From SIG710 sp045604985 (GTDB lineage: Bacteria > Bacillota > Clostridia > Oscillospirales > CAG-272): a stretch of 11,038 bases of DNA. The notes beneath the pieces were generated by a model. That model saw only the letters and a list, made by a program, of their open reading frames with translations, did not search any database and was not told the origin of the DNA. Positions 1-6,532 of this stretch are shown one piece after another (position 1 is the first letter of the stretch; each line of letters begins with the position of its first letter). A program made the position numbers and the translations under genes. Location of the stretch: positions 1 through 11,038 of the forward strand of contig JAZUPD010000088.1 of assembly GCA_045604985.1 (NCBI GenBank), read 5' to 3'.

Positions 1-15
1 CAAAACGACACAGTG

Positions 16-35
16 TTTGTTTTAATGAAAACAAA
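16..35. repeat. short AT-rich inverted repeat upstream of groESL
   Basis: A perfect 8-base inverted repeat (TTTGTTTT, four-base loop AATG, AAAACAAA) lies about 35 bases upstream of the groES -35 element. It has no T-tract after it, so it does not look like an ordinary intrinsic terminator. It may be chance in AT-rich DNA. No gene is visible in bases 1-68. Confidence 0.3.
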
Positions 36-68
36 ATGTGAATTATATGTTAAATCTGGAAAAAACAC

Positions 69-96
69 TTGATTTTTACTAATTATGGTGTAAAAT
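69..96 (+). promoter_or_regulatory. sigma-A promoter of groESL
   Basis: TTGATT (69-74) and TAAAAT (91-96) are separated by 16 bases, a good vegetative promoter. The predicted transcription start, about 103-105, lies just upstream of the CIRCE operator, the usual arrangement for HrcA-repressed chaperonin operons. The -10 region is embedded in AT-rich sequence, so its exact register could shift by a base. Confidence 0.7.
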
Positions 97-108
97 ATAT
101 GTTGTATG

Positions 109-135
109 TTGGCACTCGACGCATTTGAGTGCTAA
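109..135. promoter_or_regulatory. CIRCE operator (HrcA binding site)
   Basis: The left arm TTGGCACTC (109-117), a 9-base spacer and the right arm GAGTGCTAA (127-135) match the CIRCE consensus TTAGCACTC-N9-GAGTGCTAA. There is one difference, G instead of A at position 3 of the left arm. The element sits between the promoter and the groES ribosome binding site. HrcA binding here would repress groESL, with release on heat or protein-folding stress. hrcA itself is not in this window. Confidence 0.95.
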
Positions 136-176
136 AATATAAAAATCTTATCTTTATATATAAGGAGGAACAAATC

Positions 177-461
177 ATGACAATCAAGCCACTTTTTGAC
201 CGTGTTGTAATCAAGGCGGTAGAGGCTGAGGAAAAAACAAATTCCGGCTTCATTCTAACAACTGCGGCGCAGGAAAAGCCTCAGATCGCAGAAGTAGTTG
301 CTGTTGGTCCCGGCGGACTTATCGACGGCAAGGATGTCGTAATGACCGTTAAGGCAGGCGATAAGGTTATCGTCAGCAAGTACTCGGGTACCGAGGTAAA
401 ATGCGACGGTGTTGAATATAATATCGTTAAGCAGAGCGACATTCTCGCAATCGTAGAATAA
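177..461 (+). CDS. groES: co-chaperonin GroES (Hsp10)
   Basis: The product is the 94-residue cytosolic co-chaperonin that forms the heptameric lid of the GroEL folding chamber. It begins MTIKPLFDRVVIK, a typical GroES first strand. A mobile loop follows at about residues 16-33, with the hydrophobic FIL tripeptide that contacts GroEL. Then come the conserved VGPGG and GDKVIVSKYSGTEV segments, and the protein ends in DILAIVE. I chose the ATG at 177 because AAGGAGG (162-168) lies 8 bases upstream. An in-frame TTG at 129 falls inside the CIRCE right arm and would add 16 non-homologous residues. The stop is followed after 20 bases by groEL, and the two share the CIRCE-controlled promoter. The length matches the family and nothing is unusual. 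Confidence 0.97.
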   Translation: MTIKPLFDRVVIKAVEAEEKTNSGFILTTAAQEKPQIAEVVAVGPGGLIDGKDVVMTVKAGDKVIVSKYSGTEVKCDGVEYNIVKQSDILAIVE

Positions 462-481
462 TTTTTGGAGGTAATTTAAAA

Positions 482-2116
482 ATGGCAAAGGATATTCTTT
501 ACGGAATTGATGCAAGAAACGCCCTTCTTCGCGGCGTTGATAAGCTTGCAGACACAGTTAAGATCACACTCGGTCCTAAGGGTAGAAATGTTGTTCTTGA
601 TAAAAAATACGGTTCTCCCCTCATCACCAACGATGGTGTTACCATTGCTAAGGAGATCGAGCTTGAAGACGAAGCTGAAAACATGGGCGCACAGCTGGTA
701 AAAGAGGTCGCAACAAAGACGAACGATGCGGCAGGTGACGGTACTACGACAGCCACCCTTCTTGCTCAAGCATTTATTCGCGAGGGCATGAAGAATGTTA
801 CAGCAGGCGCAAATCCCATGATACTTCGCAAGGGTATCAAGAAGGCTGTTGACAGAGCTGTTGAATGTCTCATCGCTGATTCCAAGAAGGTGAACGGCAC
901 AGCAGATATCGCTCGTGTTGGTGCTATCTCCGCAGGTGACGAGACCATCGGAACTCTCATTGCTGACGCTATGGAAAAGGTAAGCGCAGACGGCGTTATC
1001 ACGGTTGAAGAATCAAAGTCCGCAGACACGTATTCCGAGGTCGTAGAGGGTATGCAGTTTGACCGCGGATATCTCTCACCCTATATGGTTACAGATACCG
1101 ATAAGATGGAGGCTGTTATCGACGACGCTCTCATTCTTATCACAGATAAGAAGATCTCCAATATTCAGGACATACTTCCGCTTCTCGAGCAGGTTCTTCA
1201 GGCGGGCAAGAAGCTCGTTATCATTGCGGAGGACGTTGAGGGAGATGCTCTTACAAACCTCGTTCTCAACAAGCTCCGCGGCGTATTCGTTTGCGTTGCC
1301 GTAAAGGCTCCCGGATTTGGAGACAGAAGAAAAGAAATGCTCCGTGATATCGCTATACTCACAGGCGGCGAGGTCATTTCCAGCGAACTCGGTCTTGAGC
1401 TTAAAGATACTCAGCTTCCCCAGCTTGGTCAAGCAAGACAGGTTAAGGTCACAAAGGAAAACACCATCATCGTTGACGGTGCAGGTGATTCCGCAGAGAT
1501 CAAGGCAAGAGTTGCTCAGATCAGAAGTGCAATCGAGAACACAACCTCTGATTTCGACAGAGAAAAACTTCAGGAAAGACTTGCAAAGCTTTCAGGCGGC
1601 GTAGCTGTTATCAAGGTAGGTGCGGCTACAGAAGCTGAAATGAAGGAAAAGAAGCTCCGCATCGAGGATGCTCTCAATGCAACGCGCGCTGCTGTTGAGG
1701 AAGGTATCGTTCCCGGTGGTGGAACTGCTTATCTTAATGTTATTAGCGAGGTTGCAAAGCTCGTTGATATTACAGACGGAGACGAAAAGACCGGTGTCAA
1801 GATCGTTGTTAAGGCTCTTGAAGAACCCGTTCGTCAGATCGTTGCAAATGCAGGTCTTGACGGAGCTGTTATCGTAAACGATATCATGAACAGTGGTAAG
1901 AAGGGTTGGGGCTTTGATGCTTACAACGAAAAATACACGGACATGATGAGTGCAGGTATCGTCGATCCTACAAAGGTTACAAGAAGTGCGCTCCAGAATG
2001 CTTCTTCTATTGCAAGCGTTGTCCTCACAACAGAGGCTGTCGTTGCAGATCAGAAGGAAGAAGCTCCCGCAGCTCCTGCCGCAGGCATGGGCGGCGGTAT
2101 GGGCGGAATGTACTGA
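482..2116 (+). CDS. groEL: chaperonin GroEL (Hsp60)
   Basis: The product is a 544-residue ATP-dependent chaperonin subunit. It forms the double-ring tetradecamer that encapsulates unfolded proteins in the cytosol with GroES. The N-terminus (MAKDILYG) and the LGPKGRNVVLD segment are typical. The nucleotide-binding motif DGTTTAT is at residues 86-92, and the catalytic aspartate equivalent to E. coli Asp398 is residue 396 in EDALNATRAAVEEG. The protein closes with the flexible glycine-methionine tail GMGGGMGGMY found in GroELs of this type. TGGAGGT (466-472) is 9 bases from the ATG. It follows groES and ends at a strong terminator, so the operon has two genes. The domains are complete and I see no unusual substitution. 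Confidence 0.98.
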   Translation: MAKDILYGIDARNALLRGVDKLADTVKITLGPKGRNVVLDKKYGSPLITNDGVTIAKEIELEDEAENMGAQLVKEVATKTNDAAGDGTTTATLLAQAFIREGMKNVTAGANPMILRKGIKKAVDRAVECLIADSKKVNGTADIARVGAISAGDETIGTLIADAMEKVSADGVITVEESKSADTYSEVVEGMQFDRGYLSPYMVTDTDKMEAVIDDALILITDKKISNIQDILPLLEQVLQAGKKLVIIAEDVEGDALTNLVLNKLRGVFVCVAVKAPGFGDRRKEMLRDIAILTGGEVISSELGLELKDTQLPQLGQARQVKVTKENTIIVDGAGDSAEIKARVAQIRSAIENTTSDFDREKLQERLAKLSGGVAVIKVGAATEAEMKEKKLRIEDALNATRAAVEEGIVPGGGTAYLNVISEVAKLVDITDGDEKTGVKIVVKALEEPVRQIVANAGLDGAVIVNDIMNSGKKGWGFDAYNEKYTDMMSAGIVDPTKVTRSALQNASSIASVVLTTEAVVADQKEEAPAAPAAGMGGGMGGMY

Positions 2117-2134
2117 TTTCCCTCGGATAAACAT

Positions 2135-2162
2135 AAGGCTGAGCTTTGCTCAGCCTTTTTTT
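2135..2162 (+). terminator. intrinsic terminator of groESL
   Basis: A perfect 10-bp stem (AAGGCTGAGC, loop TTT, GCTCAGCCTT) runs straight into a T-rich tract (T at 2156-2162). It begins 18 bases after the groEL stop codon. Confidence 0.95.
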
Positions 2163-2366
2163 GTATTATTTTACAATTCTTATTTATCACTCCGGATTTT
2201 TAGATTTAACTCCCTTCAAGACGGTGTTCGTGGTGAAAACTTTACGAAGACAATACCTTTACAACGCTCTCTAAAAATTGCACTTTTTATATATCTCGTA
2301 ATAATTCATGCCAAGCCATCACAAATATCACCTCAGCCGCATAGAATTATCAATGGAGGTGATTTT
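2163..2366. other. intergenic region with protein-like but broken minus-strand translation
   Basis: No intact gene is visible between the groEL terminator and the next ribosome binding site. Read on the minus strand from about 2265 down to 2175, one frame gives a protein-like string containing KGIVFVKFSPRTPS, a TGA, then RELNLKIRSDK. This could be a gene remnant or a dispersed intergenic repeat. I have a vague sense of similar strings in spurious clostridial ORFs but cannot verify it. On the plus strand, TTGCAC (2278-2283) and AATAAT (2300-2305), 16 bases apart, form a weak candidate promoter for the downstream membrane protein. Confidence 0.35.
2355..2363 (+). promoter_or_regulatory. extended Shine-Dalgarno GGAGGTGAT
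   Basis: Nine consecutive bases match the 3' end of 16S rRNA, only 3 bases before the ATG at 2367 (7 from the GGAGG core). This decides the start of the small cysteine-rich membrane protein against the much longer in-frame reading that begins inside groEL. It predicts efficient translation. Confidence 0.85.
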
Positions 2367-2774
2367 ATGAATAATCCTTGCTCATGCAAGTGCCAATGCA
2401 ACTGCACTCTGATTACTCTTATTGCAAGTCTTATATTAGGAATAGTAACCGCTTTTCTCCGTATAACAGCGGTCATAACGTTAACTCCCGCCTTTCTCTG
2501 GGTTCTCTTCGGAGTCTCGATAGGTTATCTTTTACTGACGCAGACTGCTTCTGTCTTTATCAGCAATTGCAGCCAATGCATAAGAGAAACACTATCTGCT
2601 GTGCTGTTCGGCGCACTTGCAACTGTGTTGCTTTCCGTTGTGCTTCTTGGCATTACTTTTGCGGCAACGAGCATTGTAGGGGCTATTTTAACAGGGCTTC
2701 TGATATTCGCTTTCTCCTTTACTCTCGGCAGCGGTGCTTGCTATACAAGATGCCTTGCCTGCTCTGATGATTGA
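2367..2774 (+). CDS. cysteine-rich four-helix membrane protein, function unknown
   Basis: I do not recognise a named family. The 135-residue product starts MNNPCSCKCQCNC, with cysteines at every second position (5, 7, 9, 11, 13). Four hydrophobic segments follow, at about residues 15-36, 40-62, 75-97 and 99-122. Further cysteines are Cys68 and Cys71 (C-x2-C) between helices 2 and 3, and Cys125, Cys129 and Cys132 at the C-terminus. If there are four helices, all three cysteine clusters fall on the same membrane face. This could mean metal binding, disulfide cross-linking or a thiol sensor, but that is inference. The two hydrophobic halves may be an internal duplication. It stands alone, with a nine-base Shine-Dalgarno and its own terminator. 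The first 20 residues are too polar and cysteine-rich for a normal signal peptide. Confidence 0.85.
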   Translation: MNNPCSCKCQCNCTLITLIASLILGIVTAFLRITAVITLTPAFLWVLFGVSIGYLLLTQTASVFISNCSQCIRETLSAVLFGALATVLLSVVLLGITFAATSIVGAILTGLLIFAFSFTLGSGACYTRCLACSDD

Positions 2775-2789
2775 TCTGATTTAAAAAAA

Positions 2790-2820
2790 GCCCGACTCGA
2801 ATACAAGTCGGGTATTTTTT
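2790..2820 (+). terminator. intrinsic terminator after the cysteine-rich membrane protein
   Basis: The stem CCCGACT (2791-2797) / AGTCGGG (2806-2812) encloses an 8-base loop and is flanked by an A-run before and TATTTTTT after. The A/T flanks can extend the stem and make it usable from both directions. It starts 16 bases after the stop codon. Confidence 0.88.
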
Positions 2821-2893
2821 ATTTTTAATACACCTGCAATCTGCAAAAAACGCTATTGCAACTGTTGGTTGCTAAATTTCCAAGGAAAGTTTA

Positions 2894-2922
2894 TAGACAT
2901 TTTCATGCTTTTATGCTATAAT
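2894..2922 (+). promoter_or_regulatory. sigma-A promoter of the XRE membrane regulator
   Basis: TAGACA (2894-2899, one mismatch to TTGACA), a 17-base spacer and perfect TATAAT (2917-2922), preceded by TGC as an extended -10. The predicted start of transcription is near 2929, 25 bases before the ATG. Confidence 0.85.
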
Positions 2923-2953
2923 CTACTTGAAAAATCTACAATCGGAGGAGTAT

Positions 2954-3835
2954 ATGGATTTAGGAAAAAGAATATATGAGCTGAGAAAAGAAAAAAATCT
3001 TTCGCAGGGTGAGCTTGCCGAAATGCTGGAGGTTTCAAGACAATCGATTTCAAAATGGGAAACAGACTCCTCTGTTCCAGAGCTTGACAAGCTTTTGAAA
3101 ATGAGTACGATCTTCGGTATTTCCCTTGACAGCCTAATAAAAGGAAGCGAAGGTGACTATAAAGAAAATCCTAAAGCTTCTGCAGAAACAGAATCTGTTT
3201 ATAAGGAAAAAACAATGACGAGAAAGATAGTCGGAGCTATTCTTTTGTGCACCGGATTTCTTGCTTTTCTGATTTTTACGGTGCTTGGAGGCATTCTCAG
3301 CGGTCTGTTTTTTGCATCTCCCTTTATTGCTTGCGGAATAATCTGTATCGTGTTCAAAAAAAGAGTTGTTTTATGGTGCTCCTGGGTTCTTTTCTTTCTC
3401 ATTGACGCATATCTTGCATATGCAACGAGCATTTCAAGAGCAAGCGTATTATTGACCTTGCAATGGACGAGTCAAATGAATTTTATGAGGCTATATGTAG
3501 CTTGGGCATCTCTTATCTGTCTTGCTATGCTAATCGTAGCAACACTTATCAGCTTCAGAAAATATCTCTTCATACCAAATGCAAAAAGGCTTATAATAAT
3601 CGGCTCGCTTCTGATAGTCACCCTCTCATTTATGATTTTTTCTCAGATATATGCGGAAAACTTAAGCAACGCTTTTGAAAACCGTGAATATCTTTCAATG
3701 CAAAGAGCCGTTGGCTTTTTGAGATTTCTTTCATTCATTACGGATTGGTTTAAAGTATCATCCCTTATTGTCTTACTTATTACAGCTACCGGATTTTTCA
3801 GATTTAAAAGATTAAAGAATAATAGTAAGAGCTGA
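2954..3835 (+). CDS. XRE-family helix-turn-helix protein with C-terminal membrane domain
   Basis: The 293-residue product joins a Cro/C1-type DNA-binding domain to a membrane domain. Residues 5-60 carry the helix-turn-helix, with LSQGELAEMLEVSRQSISKWE as the helix pair (only part of it is the recognition helix). A polar linker follows at 62-90. About six hydrophobic segments then lie at 92-114, 117-135, 138-157, 178-200, 213-232 and 268-284. Such fusions are common in Firmicutes as presumed membrane-tethered transcription regulators. The signal and targets are unknown, and no partner gene is adjacent. I chose the ATG at 2954 because GGAGGAG (2944-2950) precedes it. An in-frame TTG at 2927 lies at the predicted transcription start and is excluded. 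It is monocistronic, between its own promoter and terminator. Confidence 0.92.
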   Translation: MDLGKRIYELRKEKNLSQGELAEMLEVSRQSISKWETDSSVPELDKLLKMSTIFGISLDSLIKGSEGDYKENPKASAETESVYKEKTMTRKIVGAILLCTGFLAFLIFTVLGGILSGLFFASPFIACGIICIVFKKRVVLWCSWVLFFLIDAYLAYATSISRASVLLTLQWTSQMNFMRLYVAWASLICLAMLIVATLISFRKYLFIPNAKRLIIIGSLLIVTLSFMIFSQIYAENLSNAFENREYLSMQRAVGFLRFLSFITDWFKVSSLIVLLITATGFFRFKRLKNNSKS

Positions 3836-3858
3836 TCAAATGATCAGCTCTGCTTTTT
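3828..3858 (+). terminator. intrinsic terminator overlapping the XRE gene stop codon
   Basis: A perfect 11-bp inverted repeat (AGAGCTGATCA 3828-3838, TGATCAGCTCT 3841-3851), then GC and five T (3854-3858). The last serine codon and the TGA stop (3833-3835) are inside the left arm, so a terminating ribosome would cover half the stem. The right arm also holds the last in-frame stop of the LysR remnant on the other strand. Confidence 0.88.
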
Positions 3859-4176
3859 ATTTATATGATTTTTTACCTCACGGTAAATCTTCATAAGCTT
3901 TTAGAGAATATCGGTATTATCAAAATCTTTATGATAAACTATATTTGTTTCTCTGATCATGCTGAGGTTTTCTATGGGGAAAACGGTAAGCTTTCCTTCA
4001 TAACTTCGTCCATGCAAGCACTTTTTACAAGCGGATTTTCATTAGCAAGCACGCACACAAGATAGTCTGTATCAAGGACTGATAGCAGGTTGAGTAAGTG
4101 AGAGTTGCTATGCTGCCTTTGTAAAGCTTCCAAGATCTGCCACGGCAAGCAATGTTTTGAGTTTTACATCTATCAT
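3844..4176 (-). pseudogene. decayed LysR-type transcriptional regulator
   Basis: Three pieces of a LysR-type regulator are readable on the minus strand. From the ATG at 4176 the frame gives KLKTLLAVADLGSFTKAA, then a TAG at 4110-4108 where a charged residue is expected, then QLSLTQPAISP and a TGA at 4074-4072. This is the classic LysR helix-turn-helix. A shifted frame (about 4080-3972) reads LDTDYLVCVLANENPLVK, which resembles the substrate-domain 'vlp..HPLa' segment, and ends at TAG. A third piece (about 3972-3844) reads NIVYHKDFDNTDIL, a stop, then KLMKIYREVKNHI, like a LysR C-terminus. Intact members have about 300 residues and only about 110 codons remain, so large internal deletions are needed. 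No ribosome binding site is seen. It is divergent from the antiporter, the usual position for a LysR gene next to its target. Confidence 0.82.
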
Positions 4177-4221
4177 ATCATGTCGGCACTACTATAAAAT
4201 ATTTTTATATCACAAAGAAAA

Positions 4222-4242
4222 ATAATAATTTCACTTTATTAT
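4222..4242. promoter_or_regulatory. possible LysR-type operator (T-N11-A palindrome)
   Basis: ATAATAA (4222-4228), seven bases, then TTATTAT (4236-4242) form a perfect inverted repeat containing T-N11-A (T4226 to A4238). It lies between the LysR remnant and the antiporter. LysR proteins usually bind such palindromes in divergent intergenic regions. The surrounding DNA is very AT-rich, so chance is a serious alternative. If real, it is probably a relic site. Confidence 0.3.
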
Positions 4243-4259
4243 AGAAATAGTATATCATA

Positions 4260-4265
4260 TATAAT
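4260..4265 (+). promoter_or_regulatory. candidate -10 element of the antiporter-mgtC operon
   Basis: A perfect TATAAT lies 57 bases upstream of the GTG start, but no convincing -35 hexamer is seen 16-18 bases before it. A weak -35 would fit a promoter that once needed an activator. The call rests on one hexamer in AT-rich DNA. Confidence 0.4.
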
Positions 4266-4322
4266 AGAAAAAAAGAGACGATTGAAATCTGCTCGGCTTT
4301 CATAATTTTTGGAGGTTTTTTC

Positions 4323-5789
4323 GTGCTTGATAAACTTTATAAAAATTTCAGTACTGACTCCCCATGTGCTATCATAATTATTTCCGTGGCACTTATGATA
4401 TTTTTCGGCTTTGCAATGACGAGAATAACGAAAAAATTGCATCTGCCGAATGTTACCGCTTATATACTTGCGGGAATTATCATAGGTCCTGCTTGTTTAG
4501 ATTTGATACCGAATAAAATAATTGCAGGGACAGACTTTCTTTCCGACATTGCACTTGCATTTATCGCTTTCAGCGTCGGTGAATTTTTTAAAACCGAAAA
4601 GCTGAGAAAAAACGGGCTGAAAAGCATCGTTATCACACTTATCGAATCGGGGCTAACTTCTGTTCTCGCCTTTTCCCTGCTAAGATTCGTGCTGAAAATG
4701 AGTTTTCCGCTTGCTCTGGTCCTTTCGGCACTTGCATCGGCAACTGCCCCCGCATCTATTATTATGACCATTAGGCAAACTCGTGCAAAGGGCGATCTTG
4801 TTGAAACACTTTTGCAGGTAATTGCCTTTGATAATGTTGTGGGACTTCTTGCATACAGCATTGCTATTTCGGTTTCCATTTCATATGGATCAAAGTCTGC
4901 AGCACTTGACACAGGTGTTATAATAACGCCTATAATCAAAAACGTCATAGCCATTGCCATCGGAGCTTTTCTCGGCTTTGTTATGAAGCTGATGCTCTCA
5001 AAACGCTCAAACGACAACAGGCTGATAATTTCGGTTGGAGTAATGTTTCTTTTCTGCGGAATATGCGCCGTTATGGACGTTTCACCACTTCTCGGTTGCA
5101 TATTGATTGGTGCAGTTTACATAAATCTTTCGGATGACGATAAGTTGTTTTTGCAGTTAAACTATTTTACCCCACCACTTCTGCTATTGTTTTTCGTTCG
5201 TTCGGGACTCAATTTTGATCTTTCTGAGCTTCTTGGAAGTGACTCGTCGGTTGGTATTGCTCCCCTTTGGGCGGTTTCTATTATTTATTTCCTTATCAGA
5301 ATTATCGGAAAATACTGCGGCTCGATTCTGGGATGTGTATCTACAAAAAAAGAAATCAAAACAAGAAAATATCTTGGACTTGCAATGTTCCCCCATGCGG
5401 GTGTTGCCATCGGTCTTGCCATAATGGGGGCGAGAGCTTTTGGCGGTGAAACCGACGCAATGCTCCAGACGATCATTTTGGCGTCGAGTATAATGTATGA
5501 GCTTGTTGGACCTGTTTGTACAAAGCTTGCACTCCAGCTTTCCGACTCATATTCTGACAAAATTGAGGATATTGTGCAGGTTGAAGCTCATAAAGAGGAC
5601 GGAAATAAGAAAAGCGATATCGAGCTTCTCATCGAGCGTATTCAAAAGATACAAAAAGAGCTGCCGCCTCATGTTCGGGATTCACAAGCCGAGGCAGAAC
5701 AAGCCTTCACCGAGGCAGCGGAAGAACATTTCAGCATGGTAAACTCAAATTTCAGAAGCGGCAGACGCAATATTAGCCGCAGAATTTAA
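4323..5789 (+). CDS. cation:proton antiporter, CPA/Kef-NapA-like membrane domain
   Basis: The 488-residue protein has about twelve hydrophobic segments over residues 14-410, matching the Na+/H+ exchanger fold (PF00999-type). Recognisable parts are LHLPNVTAYILAGIIIGP near residue 39, ATAPASIIMTIRQTRAKG from 140, QVIAFDNVVGLLAY from 165 and FPHAGVAIGLAIMGA in a late helix. It would exchange a monovalent cation for protons across the cytoplasmic membrane. The ion cannot be told from sequence. The ion-site pair that reads Asp-Asp in NapA/NhaA-type members appears here as Asp170-Asn171. The last roughly 75 residues are a charged, helical cytosolic tail without an RCK/TrkA-N nucleotide-binding domain, unlike KefB/KefC. 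The start is GTG at 4323, 7 bases after GGAGG (4311-4315). It probably forms an operon with the MgtC-like gene 20 bases downstream. Confidence 0.9.
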   Translation: MLDKLYKNFSTDSPCAIIIISVALMIFFGFAMTRITKKLHLPNVTAYILAGIIIGPACLDLIPNKIIAGTDFLSDIALAFIAFSVGEFFKTEKLRKNGLKSIVITLIESGLTSVLAFSLLRFVLKMSFPLALVLSALASATAPASIIMTIRQTRAKGDLVETLLQVIAFDNVVGLLAYSIAISVSISYGSKSAALDTGVIITPIIKNVIAIAIGAFLGFVMKLMLSKRSNDNRLIISVGVMFLFCGICAVMDVSPLLGCILIGAVYINLSDDDKLFLQLNYFTPPLLLLFFVRSGLNFDLSELLGSDSSVGIAPLWAVSIIYFLIRIIGKYCGSILGCVSTKKEIKTRKYLGLAMFPHAGVAIGLAIMGARAFGGETDAMLQTIILASSIMYELVGPVCTKLALQLSDSYSDKIEDIVQVEAHKEDGNKKSDIELLIERIQKIQKELPPHVRDSQAEAEQAFTEAAEEHFSMVNSNFRSGRRNISRRI

Positions 5790-5809
5790 TTATTTAAGGA
5801 GATTTTGAC

Positions 5810-6532
5810 GTGAATTTTATTGATCCTATCGCAAAGCTGCTTGGTGTATGGTCATATGACCTTTGCGGCGCATCTGTGGCATTCAGGCTTGGACTTTCAA
5901 TGGTTTTTTCATTTATCATAGGCTGTGAAAGAGCAAGCAAAAGGCACGCTGCGGGATTGCGTACCTTCAACACTATTTTTCTGGCTTCCACCGTAACCTC
6001 TATGATGGATATTTATCTGAATAAGGCGTATGGTGTTTCCACCGCAATGCTTTCTGCGTCTACCGTTATCGGAATTGCAATAATCAGTACAAATTCCATT
6101 CTTTTCAGCTCAAAAAGTCAGATAAAGGGTCTTACGACCTCTGCAGGTCTATGGGCTTCCGGAATACTTGGAATGACCGTCGGTGCAGGATTTTATACAG
6201 TTTCTCTTATCGGATATATTGCGCTTCTTTGCTGTCTGACATATTTTCAGGCTTTTGAAATATATCTCAAAAACAGATCCAACCATTTCGAGGTGCATCT
6301 TGAGCTTGTAAGCAAAAGTAATCTTCAGGATTTTATCACAACCATCAGAAAGCTTGGCATTCGCATAGACGATATCGAGGCAAACAATGCTTATCTCAGC
6401 TCGGGCCTTGCGGTATATTCTGTTTCTGTTACCATTGTCAGCACTGAGCTGAAAAAATATAAGACGCATAAAGAAATAATCGAGGCTATGAGTACCCTCG
6501 ATTATGTCTATCATATTGAAGAAATGAATTAA
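5810..6532 (+). CDS. MgtC/SapB-family membrane protein with C-terminal ACT-like domain
   Basis: This 240-residue protein belongs to the MgtC/SapB/YhiD family. The signature RLGLSMVFSFIIGCER (26-41), AGLRT (48-52), GLTTSAGLW (107-115) and VGAGFY (124-129) are all present. About four to five helices cover residues 20-150. The soluble part at 160-240 fits the family's ACT-like C-terminal domain. The central motif usually reading close to GIGFLGAG is here GIAIISTN (88-95), so the core is diverged. Known members relate to magnesium limitation, acid stress or membrane potential, but their molecular activity is unsettled. The start is GTG at 5810, with AAGGAG (5796-5801) 8 bases upstream. Its position directly after the antiporter suggests joint ion or pH homeostasis. 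Its stop overlaps the stop of the convergent gene. Confidence 0.9.
   Translation: MNFIDPIAKLLGVWSYDLCGASVAFRLGLSMVFSFIIGCERASKRHAAGLRTFNTIFLASTVTSMMDIYLNKAYGVSTAMLSASTVIGIAIISTNSILFSSKSQIKGLTTSAGLWASGILGMTVGAGFYTVSLIGYIALLCCLTYFQAFEIYLKNRSNHFEVHLELVSKSNLQDFITTIRKLGIRIDDIEANNAYLSSGLAVYSVSVTIVSTELKKYKTHKEIIEAMSTLDYVYHIEEMN

Noticed and set aside
129..176. Upstream TTG start for groES
   Set aside because: It overlaps the CIRCE right arm and adds residues absent from GroES. AAGGAGG clearly serves the ATG at 177.
2321..2347. Sporulation-type promoter (AC, 17 bases, CATAGAAT) before the cysteine-rich gene
   Set aside because: It matches a sigma-K-like pattern, but transcription would start at about 2354, directly at the Shine-Dalgarno. 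The consensus is short and the match could be chance.
1950..2366. Long in-frame extension upstream of the cysteine-rich membrane protein
   Set aside because: It would start inside groEL and run through the groESL terminator. The GGAGGTGAT site fixes the start at 2367.
3865..4065. Plus-strand 66-residue ORF after the XRE gene
   Set aside because: No ribosome binding site, and the opposite strand carries recognisable LysR pieces. It is a shadow of the pseudogene.
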